Source: CAVVDT01 sp963747005 (GTDB taxonomy: Bacteria; Pseudomonadota; Alphaproteobacteria; Rhizobiales; Aestuariivirgaceae). From it: a stretch of 64,000 bases of DNA. The notes under the pieces are model-generated. The model saw only the letters and a list, made by a program, of their open reading frames with translations. It was not told the DNA's origin and did not search any database. Positions 7,331 through 16,119 of this stretch are shown piece after piece (the first letter of the stretch is position 1; each line of letters opens with the position of its first letter). A program made the position numbers and the translations under genes. Location: the NCBI GenBank assembly GCA_963747005.1, contig CAVVDT010000003.1:558001-622000 (forward strand), written 5' to 3'.

Positions 7331-8632
7331 GTGTCCCAACGAGCCCTTGAACTGATCCCCATTGCGGCACTGCGCCCGTGGGCGCGCAATGCCCGAATGC
7401 ACTCGAGGAAGCAGCTGCGCCAGATTGCCGACAGCATCGAGCGCTTCGGCTTCACCAACCCGGTGCTTATCGACAGTGAAAAGACTATCCTTGCCGGCCA
7501 TGGCCGGGTCGAGGCGGCAAAGCGCGTGGGCATGACGGAGGTGCCCTGCCTGCGCATCGAGACTATGACACTTGAGGAAAAGCGCGCCTATGTGATCGCC
7601 GACAACAAGCTCGCCCTGAACGCCGGCTGGGACGAAGAGATCCTCGGTGAAGAGCTGAAGGCCCTGCTGGAGAGCGATCTCGACTTCGGCATCGAGCTGA
7701 CCGGCTTCTCCATCCCCGAGATCGACGGGCTCATTGAAGGGCTGGCACCGGAAGAGCCGGGTGATCCGGCGGATGATGTGTTGCCTGACGACGCTCCTGC
7801 CCGTTGCCGACCGGGCGACATCTGGCAGCTGGATCCACATCGGCTGATCTGTGGTAATGCCCTCGATCCGGTTGATATTGCCACATTGATGGATGGCGAG
7901 GCAGCCCGCATGGTGTTTACCGACCCACCCTACAATGTTCCCATCCAGGGCCATGTCGGTGGATCGGGAGCAATCCGCCACCGAGAGTTCGCCATGGCCT
8001 CGGGCGAGATGAGCTCATCGGAGTTTGTCGCCTTCCTCGCGTCTGCCCTCCGCAACCTCGTCGACCACACGGTCGATGGCTCCATCCACTTCATCTGCAT
8101 GGACTGGCGTCACATGCCGGAGATGCTGGTGGCCGGTAAGGACCTCTATAGCGAGCTCAAGAACCTCATCGTCTGGGTGAAGGACAATGGCGGCATGGGG
8201 ACTTTCTATCGCTCCCGCCACGAACTGATCTTTGCCTTCAAGAACGGCACCGCTCCTCACATCAACGCCTTTGAGCTCGGCCAGCATGGCCGCTACCGCA
8301 CCAATGTGTGGCAGTACCGGGGTGTGAACACCCTCAAGGCTGGGCGCATGGACGAGCTTGCCCTCCATCCGACCGTCAAGCCGGTGCAGATGATTGCCGA
8401 TGCCATCAAGGATGTCTCCGCCCGTGGCGACATCGTGCTCGATCTCTTCGGCGGCAGTGGCTCGACGCTGATTGCTGCCCACAAGACCGGGCGACGGGCC
8501 TTCTTGTGTGAACTCGATCCTGTCTACTGCGATCGCATCATCCGCCGCTGGGAGATTTATGCCAGGGACGAGGCCGAGCAAATCTTCTGTGGCATCGGCA
8601 ATGATGAACGCATCCGCGAGGCTGCCGAATAA
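7331..8632 (+). CDS. ParB-domain DNA methyltransferase
   Basis: A 433-residue fusion. Residues about 8-110 form a ParB/sulfiredoxin-like domain (LIPIAALRPWARNARMHS, ILAGHGRVEAAK, IADNKLALNAGWD). The C-terminal part is a beta-class amino-methyltransferase with motif IV TDPPYN near residue 197 and motif I DLFGGSGST near residue 370. It methylates DNA at adenine-N6 or cytosine-N4 and is common in prophages and islands as an orphan enzyme with no restriction partner. The GTG start at 7331 has AAAGGAGG upstream. It overlaps the next gene by one base (TAATG). No restriction endonuclease is visible nearby, so protection or regulation is more likely than restriction. Confidence 0.92.
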   Translation: MSQRALELIPIAALRPWARNARMHSRKQLRQIADSIERFGFTNPVLIDSEKTILAGHGRVEAAKRVGMTEVPCLRIETMTLEEKRAYVIADNKLALNAGWDEEILGEELKALLESDLDFGIELTGFSIPEIDGLIEGLAPEEPGDPADDVLPDDAPARCRPGDIWQLDPHRLICGNALDPVDIATLMDGEAARMVFTDPPYNVPIQGHVGGSGAIRHREFAMASGEMSSSEFVAFLASALRNLVDHTVDGSIHFICMDWRHMPEMLVAGKDLYSELKNLIVWVKDNGGMGTFYRSRHELIFAFKNGTAPHINAFELGQHGRYRTNVWQYRGVNTLKAGRMDELALHPTVKPVQMIADAIKDVSARGDIVLDLFGGSGSTLIAAHKTGRRAFLCELDPVYCDRIIRRWEIYARDEAEQIFCGIGNDERIREAAE

Positions 8633-9354
8633 TGAGACCCACCGACGACAAGCACAAAAAAGCCCTCGCCGTGCTCCCTAACACAGCGAGCTACGAAGTG
8701 GGTTATGGCAAGCCGCCTGCTCGTTCCCGCTTCCAGCCCGGTCGCTCCGGCAATCCGCGCGGACGACCAAAAGGGGCAAGGAACAAGCCACGGACGCCCG
8801 GCAAGCATGAGGAACGCCTCAAGGACATCATCCTCGAGGAGGCGTATCGCACCGTCAGCATCAATGAGCCGAAGGGCAAGCTCACCATCCCCGTCGCCCA
8901 GGCCATCGTTCGCTCGCTTGCCGTCAATGCGGCCAGGGGCGACCAGCGGGCCCAGCGCCTCTTCACCCACCTGGTCACCACAACCGAGCGCGACAACCGG
9001 CGCCTGCACAACGAATGGCTCGAGGTTGCAATCACATACAAGGTCGAATGGGAACAGGAGCTGGAGCGGCGCAAGCGTCTGGGCATCGATGCTCCCGAGC
9101 CCATTCCTCATCCCGATCACATCATCGTCGACATTCGCAACGACACTGTCCGGGTCAATGGGCCCTGGACCAAGGAGGAAAAGGTCCAGTGGGACAGGGT
9201 GCTGGAGCGCAAATCCGCATTTCAGGAACAGCTGGTCGACCTTGAAAAGATGCTGACGAAAAAATCAAATCAGAATATCAGGTCAGCCATCGAGGATGAG
9301 ATCGCTCACACCAAGCGCATGCTCGATATCTTCCGACAAATCATTCCGGACTGA
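8632..9354 (+). CDS. DUF5681 domain protein
   Basis: A 240-residue basic protein. Its N-terminal RFQPGRSGNPRGRPKGARN block is the signature of DUF5681, a family found next to phage-type methyltransferases and terminases. The rest is helical and charged (ERLKDIILEEAYRTV; VEWEQELERRKRLG). It starts on the last base of the methyltransferase stop codon, so the two are co-translated. Function is unknown; a DNA-packaging-like small subunit is one possibility from context in other genomes, but no large terminase is present here. Confidence 0.8.
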   Translation: MRPTDDKHKKALAVLPNTASYEVGYGKPPARSRFQPGRSGNPRGRPKGARNKPRTPGKHEERLKDIILEEAYRTVSINEPKGKLTIPVAQAIVRSLAVNAARGDQRAQRLFTHLVTTTERDNRRLHNEWLEVAITYKVEWEQELERRKRLGIDAPEPIPHPDHIIVDIRNDTVRVNGPWTKEEKVQWDRVLERKSAFQEQLVDLEKMLTKKSNQNIRSAIEDEIAHTKRMLDIFRQIIPD

Positions 9355-9577
9355 GATTTGAACAAGAGCAAATTGCCACCAGCTGCCAAAATTGCCTGCT
9401 TCGTGCGAAAATCAGATCACAAAGAGTCGCGGGAGTGATTAATGGCCGCGTCATGTTTGACGAGCCGCATGGTTCGGCGACTTTCGACATGCAGTGAATC
9501 ATTTGAAATGCAACCCTCGCCCCACCTTCTCAGGTCATGTCCCAGCAAGGGGGCCGGAAAGCAGGTTCTTTGAAGGG

Positions 9578-10171
9578 TTACTGTTGCGGCTGGTCGGCCT
9601 TGCTGCCGGTGTCGTCATCGTCGTCCATCATCGGCATGCGGGATTGGTCCTGGCCTTGCATCATGCCCCAGCGGCCGCGTTGTTGCCCGCGCCAAGCCTT
9701 CATGTCGTCGCGCGACGAGGCATCGTCATTGTCATCGTCGTCCAACATCGGCATGCGGGATTGGTCCTTGCCTTGCATCATGCCCCAGCGGCCACGTTGT
9801 TGCCCGCGCCAAGCCTTCATGTCGTCGAGCGACAGGGCGCCGTCGTTATTCTGGTCGAGCCTTTCGACGATGTTGGCGAGAGGTGCTTCATAGACCTCCA
9901 GCGTGATGGCGCCAGTTCCGTCGACATCGAGCTTCTGGAATGCGCGCACCATGGTGCGGTGCTGCATGGCCAACCACAGGTTCTGATATTCGTCGATCGA
10001 CAACTTGCCATCGCCGTTGGTGTCGTATTTCTTGTCGGTGAGGAGGCGCTGCAGGGCCGGACGCTCCATGGTGCCACCTGAGATGCCGCCATCATCATAG
10101 TGGTCAATCGCCCAGACCCGCGACAGCTCACGCCGCCACGCTCCTTCCAGAGGCGCTGGATGCTCGCGCAT
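9578..10171 (-). pseudogene. EF-hand protein fused to a serine recombinase fragment
   Basis: Residues about 24-46 read YDDGGISGGTMERPALQRLL, which matches the catalytic domain of serine recombinases (compare 51339-53030). From there the chain turns directly into EF-hands: DTNGDGKLSIDEY, DVDGTGAITLEVY and DQNNDGALSLDDM. An EF-hand protein of this type normally has a signal peptide, which is missing. The recombination joint therefore replaced its 5' end. The C-terminus contains a 39-residue tandem repeat. It remains an open frame of 197 codons, so a cytosolic calcium-binding product is conceivable, but I regard it as a chimeric relic. Confidence 0.7.
9630..9830 (-). repeat. 117-bp tandem duplication in the EF-hand gene
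   Basis: The block starting ATCGGCATGCGGGATTGG at 9630 recurs at 9747, a 117-bp (39-codon) period, with few differences. It encodes the repeated DDMKAWRGQQRGRWGMMQG segment and the acidic run after it. Confidence 0.8.
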
Positions 10172-10742
10172 GGCGAAGTCGTGTGAGATTGAATTCAGAA
10201 GGCACTCGCCCCATATAAACTACTCGGCTGCCAAAAAACGTGGCCATTCTTTCCCCCCGCTCGAATGGCTGCGGGCAGCAGAAACGAGCCGGGTTCCCCT
10301 CCCGGCGCAAGCGCATAAAATGCGTGAGGGCGTCCGTTCCCCCCGACCGGACGCCTTCTCTTATTTGGAGAGCCCGAAAGTTGGGCCCAAAGCGTATGGC
10401 TCGTCGATACCCATGCACTCCCCGTGCGGGATGGCCGGACAGCATGGATGACGTGCGAGGATGTATCAAGGTCGGCGGGTTCGGCGGATTGCACGGCTCC
10501 CGATGCCGAGGCTGGCTCCAAGCTGCCGGAAAGTGCCATTGTCAATTCGGCAAAGGTTGACCGGCTATCGGTTCCGGTGATGCCCGTCGTCATTTACCAG
10601 ACCAGGGAAAAAAGGTCTGAGCGGGGTTCGGAGTTGAACCTGGTTCTGGCCCCGGCGGCAAATTGCGGGTAGCAGGGCGGCGCGAACCAGCACCCCTAAC
10701 TAAGGGTTGAGCCGGTATCACATTGAAGGAAGCGAGCGCAAC
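10172..10742. other. Intergenic region without a convincing gene; hairpin at 10329-10355
   Basis: Overlapping frames exist on both strands, but none has family resemblance, a ribosome site or consistent codon use. GGCGTCCG (10329-10336) pairs with CGGACGCC (10348-10355), followed by TTCTCTT; this could be a terminator. Confidence 0.4.
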
Positions 10743-11150
10743 ATGACCGGCAGATTCAAGATGCACGTTGCTATTTTGAGTTTGGGTGCGATTGCGATCT
10801 CTTTCATATTGGCCCTGCCTGGTCTGGCACAGTCGCGCTTCGATGGCACCTGGTCGGTGAAGATCTCCGTCGAGAGCAGCGACTGCGATACACAAATGAT
10901 CAGTATCGCCGTACAAAACGGACAGGTTGCCCTCTCAGGATTTGGCGCCACCGCGGATGGTGCTATAACGCCTGCCGGTATCGTCAATGTAAGCGTCACT
11001 GACGGCGACAGGCTTGTCAAGGTAAGGGGAACCGTGCGGAACGGTCATGGCTCGGGGCGATGGAGGTCGCCAAAATGCACGGGAAGCTGGAATGCGTTGA
11101 AGAACGAAACGGCCGTGCACCGGTCAGAAAATTCTGTCTCTGATAAGTGA
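10743..11150 (+). CDS. Secreted hypothetical protein
   Basis: A 135-residue protein with a clear signal peptide (AILSLGAIAISFILALPGLA, cleavage near AQS). The mature part begins FDGTWSVKI, a start seen in small periplasmic proteins of alphaproteobacteria that carry a beta-rich fold. One cysteine pair (DCDTQ and KCTGSW) could form a disulfide. The ATG at 10743 follows AAGGAAGCGAG. It is transcribed alone, with 275 bases of featureless DNA after it. Function unknown. Confidence 0.65.
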   Translation: MTGRFKMHVAILSLGAIAISFILALPGLAQSRFDGTWSVKISVESSDCDTQMISIAVQNGQVALSGFGATADGAITPAGIVNVSVTDGDRLVKVRGTVRNGHGSGRWRSPKCTGSWNALKNETAVHRSENSVSDK

Positions 11151-11425
11151 TGGAGCACTAAGCGGCGCCTTCTGTGCAGACGGAAACCGGCTTCAGTCTC
11201 TCTCGCTCGACCCGACGATCTCTATAGTTGCCATCACGGATCGCTCCCCAATCTGACATCGCCTGGATTGGCATCCGGCGTTGTCACCTGACATGGCTCA
11301 GCGTGTGGGAAACTGCAACGATTTAATCGGGATCAAGTTCACGGACAAACTCTCTTCTTGCTCGGGTCATGTTCTTGTCACTTGAAGGCGCTATCCAAAC
11401 GAATCATTGGCCCAGGGAGAACGTC

Positions 11426-11764
11426 ATGAGCATGCAGACATCGGATATGAGAGATCTCGCCGCCGCCGCGATTGGCGACAGGGCTTTGGCTGAAAAATGG
11501 CTTGCAACACCAAGCGACATTTTCGAAGGTTCCAGTCCCCTTGCCGCAATGGCCTCGGTGGACGGGTATCACCAGGTAATGCGGCAGCTGGCTTGGTTCG
11601 CCGGACAGTCTATTCGCAATCCAAAAGCGCCTGCTGGGGGTCAAGAGACGGTTGCCGATCTCCTGAACGATCCGATCATGGAACTCGTTCTCAGGCGCGC
11701 TGGTACCGGACCAGAAGAGGTTCTCAAATTGTGCAAGGATGCTGCAATTCGGCGCGCTGCATGA
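11426..11764 (+). CDS. DUF2384-like (MbcA/ParS/Xre toxin-binding) protein
   Basis: A 112-residue protein. The stretch GDRALAEKWLATPSDIFEGS followed by SPLAAMASVDGYHQVMRQL resembles the C-terminal toxin-binding domain of Xre/MbcA/ParS antitoxins. In that domain a WL..P...F.G.SPL motif contacts a RES-type toxin. No N-terminal helix-turn-helix is present, and no RES toxin lies downstream; 11765-11954 holds nothing recognisable. The ATG at 11426 has AGGGAGA 6 bases upstream. It is either an orphan antitoxin or a related regulator. The family assignment is by pattern only. Confidence 0.5.
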   Translation: MSMQTSDMRDLAAAAIGDRALAEKWLATPSDIFEGSSPLAAMASVDGYHQVMRQLAWFAGQSIRNPKAPAGGQETVADLLNDPIMELVLRRAGTGPEEVLKLCKDAAIRRAA

Positions 11765-11954
11765 GGCAGCAATGATTGTGCACTGGCAAGAACGCATCAG
11801 CGAGACGACCCCAACCCAGCGTTGCGGCGCTAACTGGTCAGAGACGCGCATAAACAGTTTCAAGGCATGGTTGCAGCACTGACACCCGTTCCGCGCAAGC
11901 GCTGCCGGTCGCTGTGGTTGCCGCTATTGCCAGTTGGCTCGGAGCTGCGCCAGC

Positions 11955-12593
11955 TCACCCCTGCAACCGCCGCTCCAACTCAGCAACAATGATCTCCATC
12001 GCCGAGCGCAGGAAGTCGAGTTTCGGTTTGACGTAACGCTGGCCTGTGATGGTCTTGGAGGCATGGTTGAGCAGCCGACCGACAACCTCCTCCGGAATGC
12101 CGGCCTCGACGGCAACTGTCGCGAATGTGTGGCGCAACGAATGCAGGGTGCCGGGTACCTCTTTGTGGTCCCAGGCCACAACATGCCCCGAGGTACCACG
12201 CCCCGGAAACACCCAGCGGTCATCTTGGCCGCGCACCGCATCGAGAATTCGATGATGCGCATCGGTCAGCGGCAACCAGAATTCCCGGCCCGACTTGGTC
12301 GTCGGCAGATAGACCGCATCCGTAATGCGATCCCATTCAAGCGCGTCGAGCTCCGACCGGCGAAGGCCAGTCATCAGGGCGAATTTATAGGCAGCGCGGT
12401 GAACAGGATTGGAAACCTGCTCGACAGCATCAAGCCAGCCGACAAGATCCCTGATCGGGGCATTGAGGGTCTTCTGTTCCGGGAACCACTCAAGCCCGGG
12501 TGCCGGGCATTCAGGAATGGTGCGATCAAGACGCCGTGCATGGTTCCATACGGTGTTGAGGCGCAGCAATCGGCCGCACGAATAAACCGGCAC
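11955..12593 (-). pseudogene. Tyrosine integrase, catalytic half only
   Basis: About 212 residues carrying the complete catalytic signature of phage-type tyrosine recombinases: R in TGLRRSELDALEW, the HxxR box HSLRHTFATVAVEAG, H in LLNHAS and the nucleophile Y in GQRYVKPK. The N-terminal arm-binding and SAM-like core-binding domains are absent. The frame begins in what is normally mid-protein sequence (LLRLNTVWNHARRL) and abuts the truncated pRiA4b-type gene. It is a broken integrase left from an older island. Confidence 0.8.
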
Positions 12594-12596
12594 TGC

Positions 12597-12887
12597 TCAA
12601 TGTGATGAGGGCTTTTTGGCCTTTGCCCGACCAGCACGGCGCCTGTTGATCATACGGCCGAGGGCATATTTGATCGGCAGCTCATCGAGCGCATACGGAT
12701 CGTAGTCGCCGAACCATTCCTTGATATCGGCATGCTCTTCGTGGCTCGGGTCGGCCAGAACATCGAGCGCGTGGTGGAAGCCAGGGATGCCACCGCAGTC
12801 GTCTGGCGGGGCCGCCAGTTCGCCGCCGATGTACCTTGGGTAGGCGATCTCAGGATCACCGGCGCGGATATAGGCTGCGTGAGGCAT
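12597..12887 (-). pseudogene. Plasmid pRiA4b ORF-3 family protein, C-terminal remnant
   Basis: The frame contains ELAAPPDDCGGIPGFHHALD followed by a WFGDYDPYALDELPIKYALG stretch, the conserved C-terminal region of the pRiA4b ORF-3 family (PF07929). The roughly 100 N-terminal residues are missing; the frame instead begins inside the 3' end of the IHF-like gene. A basic tail (RRRAGRAKAKK) ends 3 bases from the integrase fragment. This is a junction of truncated genes. Confidence 0.75.
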
Positions 12888-13158
12888 TCAGCCTTGCGCG
12901 CAAATCCTTGCCCGTCTTGAAATGCGGTGCTCGCTTGGCGGCGACCTCGATGGCATCGCCTGTGCGTGGGTTGCGTCCGGTCTTGGCCTCGTGCTCCCTG
13001 ACCGAAAACGCACCGAACCCGCGCAGCTCAACCCGGTCACCAAGCGATAGCGCATGGATGATCTCACCGAACACCGTATTGATAACTCGTTCAACGTCAT
13101 GCTGACGCAGATGTGGGTTCTGCTCGGTTATCAGTTGAACCAACTCCGATTTGATCAT
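12856..13158 (-). CDS. ihfB: IHF beta-subunit-like DNA-bending protein
   Basis: A 100-residue HU/IHF-fold protein starting MIKSELVQLI, with the GDRVELRGFGAFSVREHEAK beta-arm and GRNPRTGDAIEVAAKRAPHF, including the conserved R-NP at the arm tip. Sequence details (LRQHDVERVINTVFGEI) place it nearer the IHF beta subunit than HU. The ATG at 13158 gives the normal length; the frame extends further upstream but without family match. IHF subunits bend DNA in recombination and in sigma54 promoters. Its position next to integrase debris means it could be an island-borne paralogue rather than the housekeeping copy. Confidence 0.8.
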   Translation of the reverse strand: MIKSELVQLITEQNPHLRQHDVERVINTVFGEIIHALSLGDRVELRGFGAFSVREHEAKTGRNPRTGDAIEVAAKRAPHFKTGKDLRARLNASRSLYPRR

Positions 13159-13343
13159 TCCCGGCCCCCAAGACCCGCCGCGCTGGCCCCGCGGCTCTGT
13201 CGCCGATGGCAGCGTTGCAAACGAGCCGCACAGGGTCAAGCTCAGGGGGCTACCTTCCAGGGCAAGCCAAACCCTTGTACGTTCACCGGTATAAACCGCC
13301 GCGGAATTGCCCGTGAGCAGGGGCCACATGGAGCCGAAAGGCA

Positions 13344-13814
13344 GTGATCGACGTTGACCGTGACGCTCCGCAGGTGAGGATTATACCCCCGCTAGTTTAT
13401 CTCGCAGGCCTCGTGATCGGCTTTGTCGCAAACCTGTGGTGGCCGGTTAAATTTATGCCCGATATGATGGCGTGGACTACAGGGGGTGTTCTCATCGTTT
13501 GCGGTGCCGCGCTGGCGGGTTCCGCCTTGTTCAAGTTCAAGCGGGCGGGAACAACGGTGCGGCCAGATCGACCGCCGCGCGCCCTAGTCATTGCTGGTCC
13601 CTACAAATTCACCAGGAACCCGATGTATCTCGGGTTGGCCGTCGCCTATCTCGGCATTGCCACAGCAGGCCAGTCGGTCTGGGCGCTCATCCTGTTGCCT
13701 GTTGTCTTGACCATAATACAGCGCCGGGCGATTGAGCCGGAAGAAGCCTTTCTGAAACGTCGGTTCGGTGGCGACTACATCAATTATACGAAACAGGTCA
13801 GGCGCTGGGTGTAA
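13344..13814 (+). CDS. Isoprenylcysteine methyltransferase-like integral membrane protein
   Basis: A 156-residue protein with about four membrane segments and the motif GPYKFTRNPMYLGLAVAYLG, the S-adenosylmethionine-binding core of the ICMT/PEMT superfamily. It continues to the conserved acidic EPEEAFLKRRFGGDYINY end. Such small bacterial members methylate lipids or small molecules; the substrate is unknown. The GTG start at 13344 follows a weak ribosome site. It stands alone between the IHF-like gene (divergent) and a cytochrome gene. Confidence 0.8.
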   Translation: MIDVDRDAPQVRIIPPLVYLAGLVIGFVANLWWPVKFMPDMMAWTTGGVLIVCGAALAGSALFKFKRAGTTVRPDRPPRALVIAGPYKFTRNPMYLGLAVAYLGIATAGQSVWALILLPVVLTIIQRRAIEPEEAFLKRRFGGDYINYTKQVRRWV

Positions 13815-13906
13815 ATGCGAAGCAGAGGCACCAAGCTCTTTGAGCGAGGCATCGTATAGACCTCGCCTGAGGCTCGCCAAAGCCTGCCGCGAAAGGAGTG
13901 ATACCG

Positions 13907-14353
13907 ATGCGATTGTTGTCTCGAGCAATAGCAGCAACCTTGCTGATGGCTATGAGTGGCGCCAGCCAGGCTCAGGAGTCGCGTGAGCTCGTGCGGCTTC
14001 CACAACCCATGCAAGAGCACATGCTTGGCAACATGCGCGATCATCTCGCCACATTGAATGCCGTCATCGGTGATGTTGCCGACGGCAAATTCGACGAAGC
14101 GGCAAAGCTTGCCGAAGAACGGCTGGGGATGAGTTCGCTCGGTCTGCACGGCGCCGCGCACGTGGCTCCCTTCATGCCACAGCCGATGCAGGACTTAGGG
14201 ACCGCCATGCATCACGCGGCAAGTCGATTAGCCATCGTTCTGCAAAACACCTCAGTGTCGCCATCACTCGAGACAATGCGTGATGTCAGCCGGTCCCTGC
14301 ACGAGGTCATGACGACCTGCACGGCTTGCCACTCAGGCTACCGAATCCGCTGA
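13907..14353 (+). CDS. Periplasmic c-type cytochrome of the cytochrome c' type
   Basis: A 148-residue protein with a signal peptide (RAIAATLLMAMSGASQA) and a single haem motif CTACH eleven residues from the C-terminus. This C-terminal placement and the all-helical body (MRDHLATLNAVIGDVADGKF) fit class II cytochromes c. The ATG at 13907 has AAAGGAG at 8 bases; a GTG at 13898 is less likely. It precedes the arc operon by 510 bases. A role in nitric oxide binding or electron transfer under low oxygen would suit the neighbourhood but is not shown by the sequence. Confidence 0.75.
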   Translation: MRLLSRAIAATLLMAMSGASQAQESRELVRLPQPMQEHMLGNMRDHLATLNAVIGDVADGKFDEAAKLAEERLGMSSLGLHGAAHVAPFMPQPMQDLGTAMHHAASRLAIVLQNTSVSPSLETMRDVSRSLHEVMTTCTACHSGYRIR

Positions 14354-14863
14354 CGGGCCGCCGATACACAAGCACCCCCATGCGGCGATAGGGTAGGTCA
14401 CCAATGGGGATGGGGCACTCGCTTGGCGGCAACCGAAAGGGTCTCAGCAAAGGCAACCGGAGTGATGCCCTGAATCCAATCGACCCCAAATTTCAAACCA
14501 CCGGGGGTGGGTTCAACCGGCTCATCGAGCCGGCACTATTCAAATGCTCCGGGCGGCAGGTCGCTCCGCACAATCGATGCCATCAACCGCCGACTTCGGC
14601 AAATCTTTGATGTGAGCAATTCTGCACAGCCCTACTTTGGGAAAGAGTGTGTACTAAGTACAATGACCTATGTTCGGCGATGAAGGATTGACTGTCGCCG
14701 CCGTCCCAGATCTCTCGGGGAACCAAAATGGCCAGGACAGCCGCACCCAATCTGCCATCGATCACCGCCTGTGAAGGCGGCCTCAAGGGTGTGGAAAGTC
14801 TGGTTACCGCTGGGTGGTTGACGTGGCGCGGCATCATCAATCCTCTGTAAGCGGACACAGACC
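14354..14863. other. Upstream region of arcABC
   Basis: No gene is recognisable in these 510 bases. They contain one copy of the 16-bp TGAGCA-N4-TGCACA motif (14613-14628) and a short hairpin near 14518-14534 (CCGGCTCATCGAGCCGG). I found no perfect TTGA-N6-TCAA site here. Confidence 0.6.
14612..14629 (+). promoter_or_regulatory. 16-bp palindrome motif, copy 1 (upstream of arcA)
   Basis: GTGAGCAATTCTGCACAG, matching TGAGCA-N4-TGCACA exactly; 234 bases upstream of the arcA start, pointing toward it. Confidence 0.6.
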
Positions 14864-16090
14864 ATGGCTGCAAAATTTGGTGTCCATTCGGAAGTCGGCA
14901 AACTCAGGCGCGTGCTGGTACACCGTCCCGGAACAGCCCTCGCCCGCCTGACGCCGTCGAACTGCGCGGAGCTTCTATTCGATGACGTCATCTGGGTAAA
15001 GCAGGCCCGCATCGAACATATGACCTTCGTCGATGCCATGGGGCACCGCGGGGTTGAAGTGGTGTTCCTGCGCGAACTGCTCGAAGAAACCCTGCGCGAC
15101 CGGGAAGCGCGGCGCTGGCTGATCGAGCGGCGGATCAGCGATGACACGGTCGGCGTCGGCCTCGCGGATGACCTGCGTGCCCACTTCATGGAGATCGATG
15201 CGGAGGTCTTGTCCAACATCCTGATCGGCGGCATGAGCCGGGCTGAACTGCCTATCAAGACCGGAGGCATGCTGGCGCCCATACTCGAGCCGCAGGACTT
15301 CATCCTGCCACCCTTGCCGAACCACCTGTTCACCCGGGACACGACGTGCTGGATCTACGAGGGCGTGACCCTCAACCCGATGCACTGGAACGCCCGCCGC
15401 CTCGAGACGCTCAATGTCGCGGCGATCTACCGCTTTCACCCGGACTTCCGCAGTGCGGGTTTTCCGGTGTGGTGGGGCGATCCCGATCACAATCATGGCC
15501 TCGCGACATGCGAAGGCGGTGACGTCATGCCGATTGGCAACCGCACGGTGCTGATCGGCATGGGCGAGCGCACCACGCCACAAGCGGTCGGCCAGATCGC
15601 CCGGGCGCTGTTCGCACAGGACGGGGCGGAGCGCGTCATTGCCTGCCAGTTGCCGCGCGAGCGTGCTTCCATGCATCTCGACACGGTCTTCACTTTCTGT
15701 GACCGCGATCTGGTGACGGTATTTGCAGATGTATCGGAGCACATCCGTACCTTCAGCCTGCGGCCCGGAGAACGTGAAGGCATGATTGATGTAAGGCCCG
15801 AAAAGCAGCCGTTCCTCGATGTCGTGGCCGAGGCCTTGAAGCTGAAACGGCTGCGCGTCGTGGAGACCGGGGGCGATGCCTACGAGGCCGAGCGCGAACA
15901 GTGGGACGATGGCAATAACGTCGTCGCCATCGAACCCGGCGTCGTGGTCGCCTATGATCGCAACGTTTACACCAATACACTCCTGCGTAAGGCCGGCGTC
16001 GAGGTCATCACCATTCCGGGCGCCGAACTTGGTCGCGGCCGCGGTGGCGGTCACTGCATGACCTGCCCGCTGATCCGCGATCCAGCCTGA
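14864..16090 (+). CDS. arcA: Arginine deiminase
   Basis: A 408-residue enzyme hydrolysing L-arginine to citrulline and ammonia, the first step of the arginine deiminase pathway. It starts with the typical FGVHSEVGKLRRVLVHRPG. It also has the substrate-binding FTRDTTCWI and EGGDVMPIGNRTVLIGMGER blocks, the catalytic histidine region (ASMHLDTVFT) and the nucleophile cysteine at residue 398 (GGGHCMTCPL). Length is normal. It is followed after 29 bases by arcB and then arcC, so the three are one operon. The pathway yields ATP without oxygen and ammonia that counters acid. A copy of the 16-bp motif lies 234 bases upstream. Confidence 0.97.
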   Translation: MAAKFGVHSEVGKLRRVLVHRPGTALARLTPSNCAELLFDDVIWVKQARIEHMTFVDAMGHRGVEVVFLRELLEETLRDREARRWLIERRISDDTVGVGLADDLRAHFMEIDAEVLSNILIGGMSRAELPIKTGGMLAPILEPQDFILPPLPNHLFTRDTTCWIYEGVTLNPMHWNARRLETLNVAAIYRFHPDFRSAGFPVWWGDPDHNHGLATCEGGDVMPIGNRTVLIGMGERTTPQAVGQIARALFAQDGAERVIACQLPRERASMHLDTVFTFCDRDLVTVFADVSEHIRTFSLRPGEREGMIDVRPEKQPFLDVVAEALKLKRLRVVETGGDAYEAEREQWDDGNNVVAIEPGVVVAYDRNVYTNTLLRKAGVEVITIPGAELGRGRGGGHCMTCPLIRDPA

Positions 16091-16119
16091 CCCGGCAAGC
16101 CCAGCAATCGAGGTTTTCA

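Noticed and set aside
10128..10593. Overlapping 93-132-codon frames on both strands
   Set aside because: No family match, no ribosome site and mutually exclusive; listed only as an unexplained gap.
14573..14585. TCGATGCCATCAA as an FNR box for arcA
   Set aside because: The spacing is 13 bases and not 14, the first half-site is imperfect and no -10 follows at 22 bases.
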